The notes beneath the pieces are model-generated. The model searched no databases. It was not told where the DNA came from and worked only from the letters and a program-made list of their open reading frames with translations. A DNA stretch of 64,000 nucleotides from Bosea sp. Tri-49. GTDB lineage: Bacteria; Pseudomonadota; Alphaproteobacteria; Rhizobiales; Beijerinckiaceae. Position numbers and translations under genes: made by a program. Positions within the stretch are counted from its first letter, which is position 1; every line of letters begins with the position of its first letter. Below, in pieces: positions 8,415-16,679 of the stretch. The stretch lies in NCBI RefSeq assembly GCF_003952665.1, contig NZ_CP017946.1, positions 3,842,501-3,906,500 of the forward strand. Reading direction: 5' to 3'.

Positions 8415-8912
8415 TCATGTGGGGGCTCGGTCCGGCGTTCGGTTCATGACCGGCAGGGTCGCCAGAAGCATCAGCACCACGCCGAAGGTCAGCGCGATGT
8501 CGGCGCCGTTGAAGGTCGGCCAATGCCAGTCACCCCAATGCAGGTCGAGGAAATCGGTGACCGCGCCCTGACGCCAGCGATCGAGCGCATTGCCGAAGGC
8601 ACCGCCCGCCATCAGCGCCAGGCCGATGCGTTCGAGCCGGTGGCCAGCGAATGCCGCCCAGGCCAGCAGGCCAAAGCCGGCCGCGAACTTGAACAGCCCG
8701 AGCAGACCCGGCCAGGCTTCGAGCGTATCCCGGAACAGGCCGAAGCTGACGCCCGTATTGAAGCCGAGGCGCAAATTGAGAAACGGCGTGAGCTCGATCA
8801 GCTGCGGCGGGTTGAGCACGATCTCGAGCATCAGCCATTTGCTGGCCTGATCGAGCCCGAAAGCGGCGAGCGCAACCGCAGTTGCGGAAGCAAGCCTGCG
8901 CGACCAGCTCAT
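8415..8912 (-). CDS. lspA: Signal peptidase II (prolipoprotein), metal-operon copy
   Basis: LspA removes signal peptides from lipidated prolipoproteins in the inner membrane. The 165-aa product has four hydrophobic segments and both catalytic Asp motifs: D111 in GNALDRW and D138 in FNGADIALT. Its start overlaps the stop of the methyltransferase-like gene by 4 nt, so it is embedded in the metal-efflux operon. LspA paralogues in such operons are known from lead resistance clusters, where PbrC plays this role. The housekeeping lspA is expected elsewhere, which would make this copy accessory. Confidence 0.92.
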   Translation of the reverse strand: MSWSRRLASATAVALAAFGLDQASKWLMLEIVLNPPQLIELTPFLNLRLGFNTGVSFGLFRDTLEAWPGLLGLFKFAAGFGLLAWAAFAGHRLERIGLALMAGGAFGNALDRWRQGAVTDFLDLHWGDWHWPTFNGADIALTFGVVLMLLATLPVMNRTPDRAPT

Positions 8913-9538
8913 GCCACCTCTCCCACTGCGCGGCCGCTGACGCCGAGCCAGCGCCGGACACGGGTCTTGTAAGCGAGATAGGGCCGGCCGAGCGAGGCGG
9001 CGAGCACGCGCTCCTCGATCGCGACCTGCAGCCTGATCGCAATCAGCAGCGCCAATGTCAGCGCCGCCTGCACCAGGCTCGGGAGGACGATGAAAAGGCC
9101 GATGAAGAGCAGGGCCTGGCCGACAAAGACCGGGTTGCGCGAGATCGCGAAAGGTCCGCTGTCGACGATCGCGCCCTGCTCGCCCTCGGCCGCGCCGATG
9201 CGCCAGGAGGCACCCATATAGCGCTGCGACAACAGCGCGATGCAGGCGCCGATGACGACGAGGAGATGGCCAAGGACATCGAACCAGGGGCCGTCGAGGG
9301 CGGCAGCCAGCGGATCGCCTTTCACGGGATTGCCGAAGGCGGCGAGCCAGAGCGGCCAGAGCACGGCGCCGGCGAAGGCGAGGCGGAAGAGCAGCGCCGG
9401 CAGCCTCTGCTTCTCCTTGCCCTTGCCGAACAGCCAGACCAGACGGCCTGCCTCCTTCGCCAGGATCGCCGACATGGCGAGGAAGCTGACGACGTAAACG
9501 ACGGCCATCAGATAGCTGGCGATCTCCATGCCGGACAT
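8909..9538 (-). CDS. Isoprenylcysteine carboxyl methyltransferase-like membrane protein
   Basis: The 209-aa product has about five hydrophobic helices and a C-terminal SAM-binding region with the ICMT/PEMT pattern: GPFAISRNPVFVG, then a Glu-rich EERVLAASLGRPYLAYKTRVRRWLG tail. Bacterial members methylate lipids or small molecules, and their role in metal operons is unknown. It sits between the P1B ATPase (11 nt gap) and lspA (4-nt overlap). That position is common in zinc/cadmium/lead clusters of proteobacteria, and suggests membrane adaptation to metals, but this is inference. Confidence 0.8.
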   Translation of the reverse strand: MSGMEIASYLMAVVYVVSFLAMSAILAKEAGRLVWLFGKGKEKQRLPALLFRLAFAGAVLWPLWLAAFGNPVKGDPLAAALDGPWFDVLGHLLVVIGACIALLSQRYMGASWRIGAAEGEQGAIVDSGPFAISRNPVFVGQALLFIGLFIVLPSLVQAALTLALLIAIRLQVAIEERVLAASLGRPYLAYKTRVRRWLGVSGRAVGEVA

Positions 9539-9549
9539 GGGAGGCCTCC

Positions 9550-11922
9550 TCAGCCGGTCTTGTCGGCGTTGAAGCGCAGCAGGCGCAGCGCGTTCGCTGT
9601 GACCAGCACGGTCGCGCCGGTATCGGCGAGAATCGCGACCCAGAGACCGGTGTAGCCGAGCACGCTGGTCACGAGGAACACCGCCTTCAGGCCGAGCGCG
9701 ATCGCGATATTAGCGCGGATGTTGCCCATCGCCGCCCGGGCCAGCCGGATCATCGCGGCGATGTCACGCACCCGGCTCTTCAGCACCGCACCGTCTGCGG
9801 TCTCGAGCGCGACATCGGTGCCCGAGCCCATGGCGACGCCGATATTGGCGGCGGCCAGCGCCGGGGCGTCGTTGATGCCGTCGCCGACCATCATCACCGG
9901 CGCCTCGCGCGCGAGTTCCTTGATGGCGCTGACCTTGTCGTCCGGCATCAATTCGGCCTTGTGCTCCAGACCAAGCGAGCCGGCGATAGCGGCACCGGTG
10001 CGGGCATTGTCGCCGGTCAACATCACCGAGCGGACGCCGAGCGCCTTGAGCTCGGCGATGGCGGCGGCGGCATCCTCGCGCGGCTCGTCGCGCAGGGCGA
10101 TCAGGCCGGCGAGCGCGCCATCGGCGATGACCGCGGCGACGGTCTTGCCGGCGGTTTCAAGCCGCTCGACTGCCTCCAGCGCGGCTGCATCGAAGCTGGC
10201 GCGATCCCTGGCGTGGCGCGGCGCGCCGACGAAGATGTCGACCCCGTCGAGCGAGCCCGTCACGCCTTTGCCGGCAAGCGCCCCGGCATTGGCTGCCGGC
10301 CGCACCGGGATCGCATGTGCCTTGGCGCGGGCGATGATCGCCAATGCCAGCGGATGGCTGGAGCCGGTCTCGACGGCAGCGGCGAGCTCGACGACCTTGC
10401 GCTCATCGCGGCCGAGCGCGACGATTTCGGTGACGCGCGGCTCGCCCGCGGTCAGCGTTCCCGTCTTGTCGAAGGCGACGACGCCGGTGCGGGCGGCAGC
10501 CTCGATCACCACGCCGCCCTTGAGCAGCAAGCCCTGGCGCGCGCCGGTCGAGAGCGCCGCCGCGATCGAGGCCGGCACCGAGATGACCAGCGCGCAGGGG
10601 CAACCGATCAGCAGCAGCGCCAGCGCCCGGTAGATCCAGACCGACCAGTCGGCGCCGAAGGCGAGCGGCGGCACCAGCGCGACCAGGATGGCGAGGCCGA
10701 CGATCGCCGGCATGTAGATGCGCGAGAAGCGGTCGATGAAGCGCTCGGTCGGTGCGCGCGCCTCCTGGGCTTCCTCGACCAAGCGGATGATGCGGGCAAT
10801 CGTATTGTCCTGCGCCGCCTTTTCGACGCGCACGCGCAAAGCCGCCTCGCGATTGACCGAGCCGGCATAGACGGAATCGCCGACGCCCTTGGTCTTCGGC
10901 ACGGATTCGCCGGTGACCGGGCTCTCGTCGATGCCGGAGACGCCGTCGCTGATCGCACCGTCGGCGGGAATGCGATCGCCCGGGCGCACCAGTACGATCT
11001 GACCGACCTTCAGCTGGGCGGCATCGACCTGGCGGGTCTCGCCATTCTCCTCGACCAGCGCCGTCTTCGGCACGAGATCGCCCAGCGCCCGGATCGAGGC
11101 GCGGGCGCGGTCGGCCGCAACGCCTTCCAGCACCTCGCCGACGGCGAAGAGGAAGACGACCAGCGCCGCCTCCTCAGCCGCACCGATGACGAGCGCGCCG
11201 GTCGCAGCGATCGTCATCAGCATCTCGATGGTGAAGGGCTGGCCGACGGCAGCCGCGGCGAAAGCGCGCCGCGCCACCGGCACCACGCCGATCACACAGG
11301 CCGCGACGAAGACCCAATAGGCGGCCGCTTCAGATACAGCGAGCTTGGAAAGCCAGGCGCTGGCGAGCAGCGCGCCGGTCAGCAGAACGAGCCTGCCCTT
11401 GCCGGTCTGGTACCAGGCGACGCCGTCCGGCGTCGGCTCATGGACATGGCCGGGCAGGCCGTGACCATGGTCGGTGGCGGCCGGCTTGGCCTTGCCGTGA
11501 CCATGGTCATCATGGCCGTGATCGTGCTCGTGGTCATGGTGATGATCGTGCCCGCCGCAGCTCGCATGATCATGGGCGTGATCGTGATCATGCTTAACCG
11601 CGTGGCCATGCGCCTTGCTCGCCGACCCGTGATCGTGGCTACAGCCGCAGCTTGACGCCGGCTCTGGAGCCGCCGCCCGCGGCGCGCTGGCCTGCGTCGT
11701 CGTATAGCCGAGGCTGGCGACGCGCTTTTCGATAGCGTCGCGCCGGGTCCGGCTCTCGTCGAGGGCAAGTGTCAGCGTCTCCGACATCACCGAGAGCCGG
11801 ACATCGGAGACGCCGGGCAGGCGCTCGACCGCGCCGCGAATCTTCGCCGCGCAACTTGCGCAATCCATGCCGCCGACCTTCCAGGACAGCGTTTCCGTTT
11901 CGGTTTTGGCGGCAGTGGCCAT
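9550..11922 (-). CDS. zntA: Zn2+/Cd2+/Pb2+-exporting P1B-type ATPase
   Basis: The ~790-aa product pumps divalent soft metals from the cytoplasm. In order it has an HMA domain with GMDCASC near residue 20, a very His/Asp-rich linker (about 95-150), transmembrane helices, the CPC metal motif near 442 (IGCPCALVIS), phosphorylated D485 in DKTGTLTAGEP, a TGDN hinge and a [14 protein letters not shown]-binding motif. CPC followed by ALVIS with a C-terminal Lys/Asp helix pattern fits the PIB-2 (ZntA/CadA) group. ATG 11922 is chosen because it follows the MerR-type promoter and begins just before the HMA domain. It heads the leftward metal operon. Confidence 0.93.
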   Translation of the reverse strand: MATAAKTETETLSWKVGGMDCASCAAKIRGAVERLPGVSDVRLSVMSETLTLALDESRTRRDAIEKRVASLGYTTTQASAPRAAAPEPASSCGCSHDHGSASKAHGHAVKHDHDHAHDHASCGGHDHHHDHEHDHGHDDHGHGKAKPAATDHGHGLPGHVHEPTPDGVAWYQTGKGRLVLLTGALLASAWLSKLAVSEAAAYWVFVAACVIGVVPVARRAFAAAAVGQPFTIEMLMTIAATGALVIGAAEEAALVVFLFAVGEVLEGVAADRARASIRALGDLVPKTALVEENGETRQVDAAQLKVGQIVLVRPGDRIPADGAISDGVSGIDESPVTGESVPKTKGVGDSVYAGSVNREAALRVRVEKAAQDNTIARIIRLVEEAQEARAPTERFIDRFSRIYMPAIVGLAILVALVPPLAFGADWSVWIYRALALLLIGCPCALVISVPASIAAALSTGARQGLLLKGGVVIEAAARTGVVAFDKTGTLTAGEPRVTEIVALGRDERKVVELAAAVETGSSHPLALAIIARAKAHAIPVRPAANAGALAGKGVTGSLDGVDIFVGAPRHARDRASFDAAALEAVERLETAGKTVAAVIADGALAGLIALRDEPREDAAAAIAELKALGVRSVMLTGDNARTGAAIAGSLGLEHKAELMPDDKVSAIKELAREAPVMMVGDGINDAPALAAANIGVAMGSGTDVALETADGAVLKSRVRDIAAMIRLARAAMGNIRANIAIALGLKAVFLVTSVLGYTGLWVAILADTGATVLVTANALRLLRFNADKTG

Positions 11923-11956
11923 CGGCGTCTCCGCTTGACAGCGTTGCGGGACCACC

Positions 11957-11987
11957 TACCTACAACCTGTAGCCACTACAGCTTCAA
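11957..11987 (-). promoter_or_regulatory. MerR/CadR-type promoter-operator for the P1B ATPase operon
   Basis: Reading leftward, -35 TTGAAG (11987-11982) is separated by 19 bp from -10 TAGGTA (11962-11957). Within the overlong spacer lies a perfect palindrome, CTGTAG-TGG-CTACAG (11967-11981). A 19-bp spacer with a central dyad is the hallmark of MerR-family activated promoters, which are untwisted when metal binds. The cadR-like gene starts at 11999 on the opposite strand, so the same operator likely autoregulates it. Confidence 0.85.
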
Positions 11988-11998
11988 GAGGGAAAATC

Positions 11999-12457
11999 AT
12001 GCAGCCGGCGAAAACCTTCGCAAAGGCCCTCGAACGCGTGGTGCCGATCGGGATGCTGGCGGAGCGCACCGGCGTCAAGGTCGAGACCATCCGCTATTAC
12101 GAGCAGGTCGGCCTGCTGCCGGAGCCCGAGCGCTCCGAAGGCAACCAGCGCCGCTATGGCCGCGCTCATGTCGAGCGGCTCGCCTTCATCAAGCATGCGC
12201 GCGATCTTGGCTTCGCGGTCGAGAGCATCCGCACTCTGCTGCGGCTTTCGGACACACCCGGCATGGCCTGCGACGAAGCCCATGCGATCGCGGCCGAGCA
12301 TCTCGACGAGGTCCGCGACAAGATCGCGCGGTTGCGCTCGCTCGAAGCGGAACTCGCCCGGATCGCAACGGTTTGCTCGGGCGGCGTCGCCGCAAGCGAC
12401 TGCGCCGTGATCGAAGCGCTGGCCGACCATAGCCATTGCGAGCACCACGGCCACTGA
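11999..12457 (+). CDS. cadR: MerR-family Cd/Pb/Zn-responsive regulator (CadR/PbrR-like)
   Basis: The 152-aa product has a winged HTH (IGMLAERTGVKVETIRYYEQVGLL, about residues 17-40), a long dimerisation helix, and metal ligands C91, C126 and C135. The 35- and 9-residue spacings match CadR/PbrR/ZntR proteins. The C-terminus is HSHCEHHGH, a His/Cys-rich tail like that of CadR. It is divergent from the P1B ATPase, with the palindromic operator between them. The assignment to divalent-metal sensing is strong; the choice among Cd, Pb and Zn is not resolved. Confidence 0.9.
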   Translation: MQPAKTFAKALERVVPIGMLAERTGVKVETIRYYEQVGLLPEPERSEGNQRRYGRAHVERLAFIKHARDLGFAVESIRTLLRLSDTPGMACDEAHAIAAEHLDEVRDKIARLRSLEAELARIATVCSGGVAASDCAVIEALADHSHCEHHGH

Positions 12458-12471
12458 GACACTGACGCAAA

Positions 12472-12499
12472 TTGACCCTGCCGGCAGCCATGCTATCGA
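12472..12499 (+). promoter_or_regulatory. Possible promoter of the periplasmic copper module
   Basis: TTGACC (12472-12477) and TATCGA (12494-12499) are separated by 16 bp, and the spacer begins with the perfect 10-bp palindrome CTGCCGGCAG (12478-12487). This lies 47 bp upstream of the DUF2946 ATG. It is a weak match, supported mainly by position after the cadR stop. Confidence 0.35.
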
Positions 12500-12545
12500 A
12501 ACGGCTGGAGGGCCGATTTTGTCCGCAGGGCGCCGTAAAGCAGGG

Positions 12546-12914
12546 ATGAGACGCTGGGTCGCGCTGGCCGCGGCCTATCTCGTCGTGCTGCAGGCTGTCT
12601 TCGCAGGTCTCGCCTCCGGCGCTAATGCGGCGAGCTTCAGCCTCGACCGCTCGCTGGCGATGACGCTCTGCGCCGGCGGCGACATGCCGATAGGGCAGAG
12701 CGATGGTGCCGCGGCGACGCACGAGCTGATGACCTGCTGCATGCTCGGCTGCGCCTTCACTGGTGCTGGCGCGCCGGCGGCCCCGACCAACTCCCTGCCG
12801 GTCGTCCACCGCGCCGTCGATCTCGTCGCCTTCCAACGCCGGCTCGACCTGCCATCCGGCTTCATCGCCGGCCGCTCCCCGGCCAATCCGCGCGCACCGC
12901 CCGCCGGCCTCTGA
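12546..12914 (+). CDS. DUF2946 family secreted protein of a copper cluster
   Basis: The 122-aa product has an N-terminal signal/anchor (about residues 1-29, ending SGANAASF), a Cys/Met-containing middle (MTCCMLGCAF), and the C-terminal NPRAPPA signature typical of DUF2946. Family members occur beside copper-handling genes, but their biochemical role is unknown. A TTG at 12519 with an upstream GGAG would add nine residues; ATG 12546 is preferred for the signal peptide. It opens a copper module continuing with YcnI-like, CopC-CopD and PCuAC proteins. Confidence 0.8.
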   Translation: MRRWVALAAAYLVVLQAVFAGLASGANAASFSLDRSLAMTLCAGGDMPIGQSDGAAATHELMTCCMLGCAFTGAGAPAAPTNSLPVVHRAVDLVAFQRRLDLPSGFIAGRSPANPRAPPAGL

Positions 12915-13091
12915 ACGGGACTGGCCTGCGCGCTCCGTCGCGCCACCAGCTTCTCTCTGACGGCCGTTAGTGGCCTCCCCCCATCCCATTCGCTCGCGAC
13001 GGCAAAGCTGCCAGCGCGCTCATTCGAACCAATGCCGCCTCCGCGCGGCTGTGCCGGTCATCCCGGCGCCCATTCCGTAAGGATTCCCACG

Positions 13092-13610
13092 ATGAAATCG
13101 CTTTCGCTTGCCGCCCTCGTCGCGGCTTTCGCTGCCGGCCCGGCCTTCGCCCATGTCACGCTCGAGACCCAGCAGGCCCCGGTCGGCTCGACCTACAAGG
13201 CGGTGCTGCGCGTGCCGCATGGCTGCAAGGGCGCGGCCACGACCAAGGTCCGCGTCCGCATCCCCGAGGGCGTTATCGCGGTCAAGCCGATGCCCAAGCC
13301 CGGCTGGACGCTCGAAACCACCAAGGGCAAGTACGAGAAGCCTTACGACTATTACGGCACGCCGACGGCTGAGGGTGTCACGGAGGTCAGCTGGAGCGGC
13401 GGCAAGCTGCTCGACGAGCACTATGACGAGTTCGTCCTGCGCGGCTACCTCACCGCCGACCTCAAGCCGGAGACCATGCTCTACGTGCCGGTGGTGCAGG
13501 AATGCGAGGGCGGTGCGGTCGAGCGCTGGATCGAGATCCCGGCAGCCGGCAAGTCGGCTGACGATTACAAGTTCCCGGCGCCCGGCCTGAAGCTCCTGTC
13601 GAAGAAGTGA
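13092..13610 (+). CDS. YcnI-like DUF1775 copper-binding protein
   Basis: The 172-aa product has a Sec signal peptide ending AFA|HVTLE. The mature protein therefore starts with a His, the conserved N-terminal copper ligand of the YcnI/DUF1775 family. The family's RVPHGC segment (residue ~45) and the acidic/aromatic GWTLET, YYGTP and EVSWSGG motifs follow in order. YcnI proteins bind Cu in the extracytoplasmic space and pair with CopC-CopD fusions, as here. ATG 13092 is preceded by TAAGGA; the longer frame from 13032 is not needed. Confidence 0.92.
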   Translation: MKSLSLAALVAAFAAGPAFAHVTLETQQAPVGSTYKAVLRVPHGCKGAATTKVRVRIPEGVIAVKPMPKPGWTLETTKGKYEKPYDYYGTPTAEGVTEVSWSGGKLLDEHYDEFVLRGYLTADLKPETMLYVPVVQECEGGAVERWIEIPAAGKSADDYKFPAPGLKLLSKK

Positions 13611-13651
13611 GCAAGCGCGGCCGGGTTTTTCCGCCCGGCCGCCTTACCGCC

Positions 13652-15238
13652 ATGACCCGACAGCTCTGCCTCCTCCTCATCCTGCTCGGCCTCGCCATCG
13701 CCTCGCTCGCGACGGCGGGGCAGGCGCTGGCGCATGCCGCCTTGACGAAGACCGTTCCGGCCGACGGCGCGGTCGTCGCCGGCGCGCCCGGCGAATTCAG
13801 CCTGAGCTTTAGCGAACCGGTCTCGCCGCTGGTGCTGAAGTTGATCGGACCAGACGGAACCGCACGGTCACTCGGGCGCTTCACGCTCTCGGACCGGACG
13901 CTTTCGATCGCGCCACCCGCCGATCTCGGCCAAGGCACGCATGTACTGAGCTGGCGCGTCATCTCGGAGGACGGCCATCCGGTCGGTGGCTCGGTGGTGT
14001 TCTCGATCGGCGCGCCCAGCGCTGCTCCGGTCGTGACGACGCAAAGCGAACCGGCCGTGCGCTTCATGCTCTGGCTCGCCAAGCTCGGGCTCTATCTCGG
14101 CCTTGCCTTCGGCATTGGCGGCGCCGCCTTCATCGTCTGGGTCGCGCCTTTGCCCGCGGCTGCGCGACGGCCGATTGCAGGCTTCCTCGCGCTTGGCCTC
14201 ATTTCCTTGCCGGTAGCGCTCGCGGCGCAGGGGCTCGATGCGCTGGCGCTTCCGCCCTCCGGCGCCTTGCAAGCGCCCGTCTGGCAAGCGGCCGCAGCAA
14301 GCAGCTTCGGCCGCACCGCTCTGGTCGCGACACTGGCCCTGCTCGCAGCGCTCGCGGCCTTGGTCGCGCCCGGCGCGATCGGCCGCATGCTGGCGCTCGC
14401 CGGCTGGTTCGGCCTCGGCCTCGCCCTTGCGGCCAGCGGCCATGCCAGCGCAGCCGCGCCGCAGTTATTGATGCGCCCGGCAGTCTTCCTGCACGCTGTC
14501 GCCCTCACCGGCTGGGCCGGTGCGCTGATGCCCCTCGCCTTCGCGCTGCGCGAGCCTGCGGGCGCGGTTGCGCTGACGCGGTTCTCCGCACGCATCCCGT
14601 ATCTGCTGATCGTGCTCCTGCTTAGCGGCCTGGTCCTCGCCATCGTGCAGGTCGAGCGACCGCAGGCTCTGCTCGAAACCGCCTATGGCAACGTCCTCCT
14701 CGCCAAGCTCGGCCTCGTCGCGGTCCTGCTTGGGCTTGCGAGCTTCAATCGCTACCGGCTGACGACAAAGGCCGCAGCGGGGCAAATTGCCGGAGCGCAG
14801 CAGCTGCGCCGGGTCGTTGCCGCCGAGATGGTCGTTGTGCTCGTCATCCTCGGCACAGCCGCGCTCTGGCGCTTCACGCCGCCGCCCCGCGCGCTCATCG
14901 CGGCCGCGGCGCAGCCGGCGAGCGTCCATATCCACACCGAGAAGGCGATGGCCGATGTCAGCGTGACGCCGGGCCGGGTTGGCCCCGTGACGATCACCGT
15001 CTCGCTGCTCAATGGCGAGTTCGGCCCGCTCGCGGCGAAGGAACTGCGGCTTACCCTGTCGCGGCCGGAGGCCGGCATCGAGCCGATCGAGCGGCAGGCC
15101 ACGAGGCAGGCGGACGGCAGCTGGCAGGTCGGCGATCTGACGCTTCCCCTCGCCGGCCGCTGGACCGTCGAGCTCGAAATCCTGGTCTCGGATTTCGAGA
15201 TGACCCGCCTCAAGGAGACCGTGGAGATCAGGCCATGA
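13652..15238 (+). CDS. CopC-CopD fusion, copper resistance/uptake protein
   Basis: The 528-aa product fuses two copper domains. After a signal peptide ending ALAHAAL, a CopC domain runs to about residue 125, with His 1 of the mature chain and the EDGHPVGG copper site. About eight transmembrane helices of CopD follow (about 130-410), then a C-terminal periplasmic domain (about 430-528). The layout matches YcnJ. A GTG at 13607 overlaps the DUF1775 stop, but ATG 13652 places the signal peptide correctly. It likely moves copper inward from the YcnI and CopC sites. Confidence 0.92.
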   Translation: MTRQLCLLLILLGLAIASLATAGQALAHAALTKTVPADGAVVAGAPGEFSLSFSEPVSPLVLKLIGPDGTARSLGRFTLSDRTLSIAPPADLGQGTHVLSWRVISEDGHPVGGSVVFSIGAPSAAPVVTTQSEPAVRFMLWLAKLGLYLGLAFGIGGAAFIVWVAPLPAAARRPIAGFLALGLISLPVALAAQGLDALALPPSGALQAPVWQAAAASSFGRTALVATLALLAALAALVAPGAIGRMLALAGWFGLGLALAASGHASAAAPQLLMRPAVFLHAVALTGWAGALMPLAFALREPAGAVALTRFSARIPYLLIVLLLSGLVLAIVQVERPQALLETAYGNVLLAKLGLVAVLLGLASFNRYRLTTKAAAGQIAGAQQLRRVVAAEMVVVLVILGTAALWRFTPPPRALIAAAAQPASVHIHTEKAMADVSVTPGRVGPVTITVSLLNGEFGPLAAKELRLTLSRPEAGIEPIERQATRQADGSWQVGDLTLPLAGRWTVELEILVSDFEMTRLKETVEIRP

Positions 15239-16032
15239 CAGGTGACATCACACGACGCGACTGGACGGGCTTGGCGGCGGCCGGCGCGCTGTCGGGATTG
15301 CTCGCCGGGCTTCCACAAACCACGCTGGCTCAGCCTGCAGGCACGAGTGCTCCTCGGATCGCCATGCTGGTGCATCCCGACATGGTGATGCTCGATCTGA
15401 TCGGGCCGCTCACCGTGTTCTCGCTGCTACGGGCGGAATTGCATCTGGTCTGGAAGGACCGGCAGCCGGTCGCGAACGATCTCGGGCTGCCGGTCACGCC
15501 GAGCACGAGCTATGCCGATTGCCCGGAAGAGCTCGATGTCCTGTTCATCCCGGGCGGGCTGAAGGGCAGCGTCGCGCTGATGGACGATGCGCAGACGCTC
15601 GCCTTCCTCGCTGATCGCGGTGCGCGTGCCCGCTATGTGACTGCGGTCTGCACGGGGGCGCTGGTGCTCGCCGCCGCCGGGCTGCTCAAGGGCTATCGCG
15701 CAACCGGCCACTGGTACATTCGCGACCTGCTGGCGCTGATGGGCGCGAGCGTCGAGCACAGCCGCGTCGTCACTGACCGCAACCGCATCACCGGTGGCGG
15801 CGTCACGGCCGGGATCGATTTCGGCCTGACGGTCGCTGCCAAGCTGCGCGACGAGGAGACCGCCCGCCTGATCCAGCTCGTGCTGGAATATGATCCGCAA
15901 CCGCCTTTCGACGCCGGCTCGCCCGAGCGCGCCGGCGCCAAGCTGACCAACGATGTGCTGGCGCGGCGCAAGCCCCTGATCGACGCCGCCCGGCGCAATG
16001 CCGAACTCGCCAGGACCCGCCTCTCCCTTTGA
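15235..16032 (+). CDS. DJ-1/PfpI family protein with Tat signal
   Basis: The 265-aa product begins with a twin-arginine sequence (TRRDWTGLAAAGALSGLLAG), predicting export of a folded protein. The body is a DJ-1/PfpI fold with nucleophile Cys in the elbow VTAVCTGALVLAAAGLL, and the LLKGYRATGHW segment shared with isonitrile hydratase-like members. Its ATG overlaps the CopC-CopD stop (ATGA), so it belongs to the copper operon. Exported DJ-1 proteins are uncommon, and a role in copper or thiol protection is only inferred. Confidence 0.85.
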   Translation: MTGDITRRDWTGLAAAGALSGLLAGLPQTTLAQPAGTSAPRIAMLVHPDMVMLDLIGPLTVFSLLRAELHLVWKDRQPVANDLGLPVTPSTSYADCPEELDVLFIPGGLKGSVALMDDAQTLAFLADRGARARYVTAVCTGALVLAAAGLLKGYRATGHWYIRDLLALMGASVEHSRVVTDRNRITGGGVTAGIDFGLTVAAKLRDEETARLIQLVLEYDPQPPFDAGSPERAGAKLTNDVLARRKPLIDAARRNAELARTRLSL

Positions 16033-16051
16033 TCACGCAAGGAGCTTCGAC

Positions 16052-16531
16052 ATGATCACGTTTCGCCTGACTTTTGCTGCTACAGCCCTCGCCTTGGCCT
16101 GCGGCACCGCCATCGCGCAGGACTACAGCGCCGGCCTGCTCAAGATCGAGCAGCCCTGGACGCGCGCAACCCCGGCCGGCGCCAAGGTCGCCGGTGGCTA
16201 TGTCGCGGTCACCAATACCGGCGCCGCGCCCGATCGCCTGCTCGGCGGCTCGAGCGAGATCGCCGGCAAGGTCGAGATCCACGAGATGTCGATGAACAAC
16301 GGCGTGATGACCATGCGCGGCTTGCCTGAGGGCGTTGAGCTCAAGCCCGGCGCCAAGACCGAGCTCAAGCCCGGCGGCTACCACATCATGTTCATGGATC
16401 TGAAGCGCCAGCTCAAGGAAGGCGAAAAGGTCAAGGGCACGCTGACCTTCGAGAAGGCCGGGCCGGTCCCGGTCGAATTCTCCGTCCAATCGGTCGGCGC
16501 CCGCGCTCCGGCCGAGGCTCACAAGCACTGA
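16052..16531 (+). CDS. PCuAC periplasmic copper chaperone
   Basis: PCuAC delivers Cu(I) to Sco and to the CuA site of cytochrome oxidase. The 159-aa product has a signal peptide ending in AIAQD and the family motif H-x(n)-M-x(n)-H-x-M. Here that is IHEMSMNNGVMTM, then PGGYHIMFMDLKR. The tail ends AEAHKH, an extra His-rich copper ligand region. Start ATG 16052 follows AAGGAG at 16039-16044. It is the last gene of the copper module and is followed by an intrinsic terminator. Confidence 0.95.
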   Translation: MITFRLTFAATALALACGTAIAQDYSAGLLKIEQPWTRATPAGAKVAGGYVAVTNTGAAPDRLLGGSSEIAGKVEIHEMSMNNGVMTMRGLPEGVELKPGAKTELKPGGYHIMFMDLKRQLKEGEKVKGTLTFEKAGPVPVEFSVQSVGARAPAEAHKH

Positions 16532-16558
16532 CCGCCGCCAGAGGCTGCGAAACCATGG

Positions 16559-16591
16559 AGGCCGCCGGGCGACAAACCTGGCGGCCTTTTT
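16559..16591 (+). terminator. Rho-independent terminator after the PCuAC gene
   Basis: A perfect 8-bp stem pairs AGGCCGCC (16559-16566) with GGCGGCCT (16580-16587) around a 13-nt loop, and runs into TTTTT (16587-16591). It closes the copper module before the sugar-acid promoter. Confidence 0.85.
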
Positions 16592-16600
16592 CATGCGCGC

Positions 16601-16662
16601 TTGACGATTCTCTACGCGAGAAGTACGGTCCATATTAGAAAACAAATGATCCATAATATGGA
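16601..16662 (+). promoter_or_regulatory. Promoter and palindromic operator of the sugar-acid operon
   Basis: TTGACG (16601-16606) and TACGGT (16624-16629) have an ideal 17-bp spacer. Just downstream is the perfect 13-bp palindrome TCCATAATATGGA (16650-16662). The upstream half-site TCCATATT (16629-16636) is also repeated inverted at 16655-16662. AT-rich palindromes of this kind at the transcription start suit an IclR-family repressor, and an IclR domain is encoded in the operon at 23999. A strong ribosome site, AGGAGG, follows before GTG 16680. Confidence 0.65.
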
Positions 16663-16679
16663 TCGATAGGAGGAACGCA

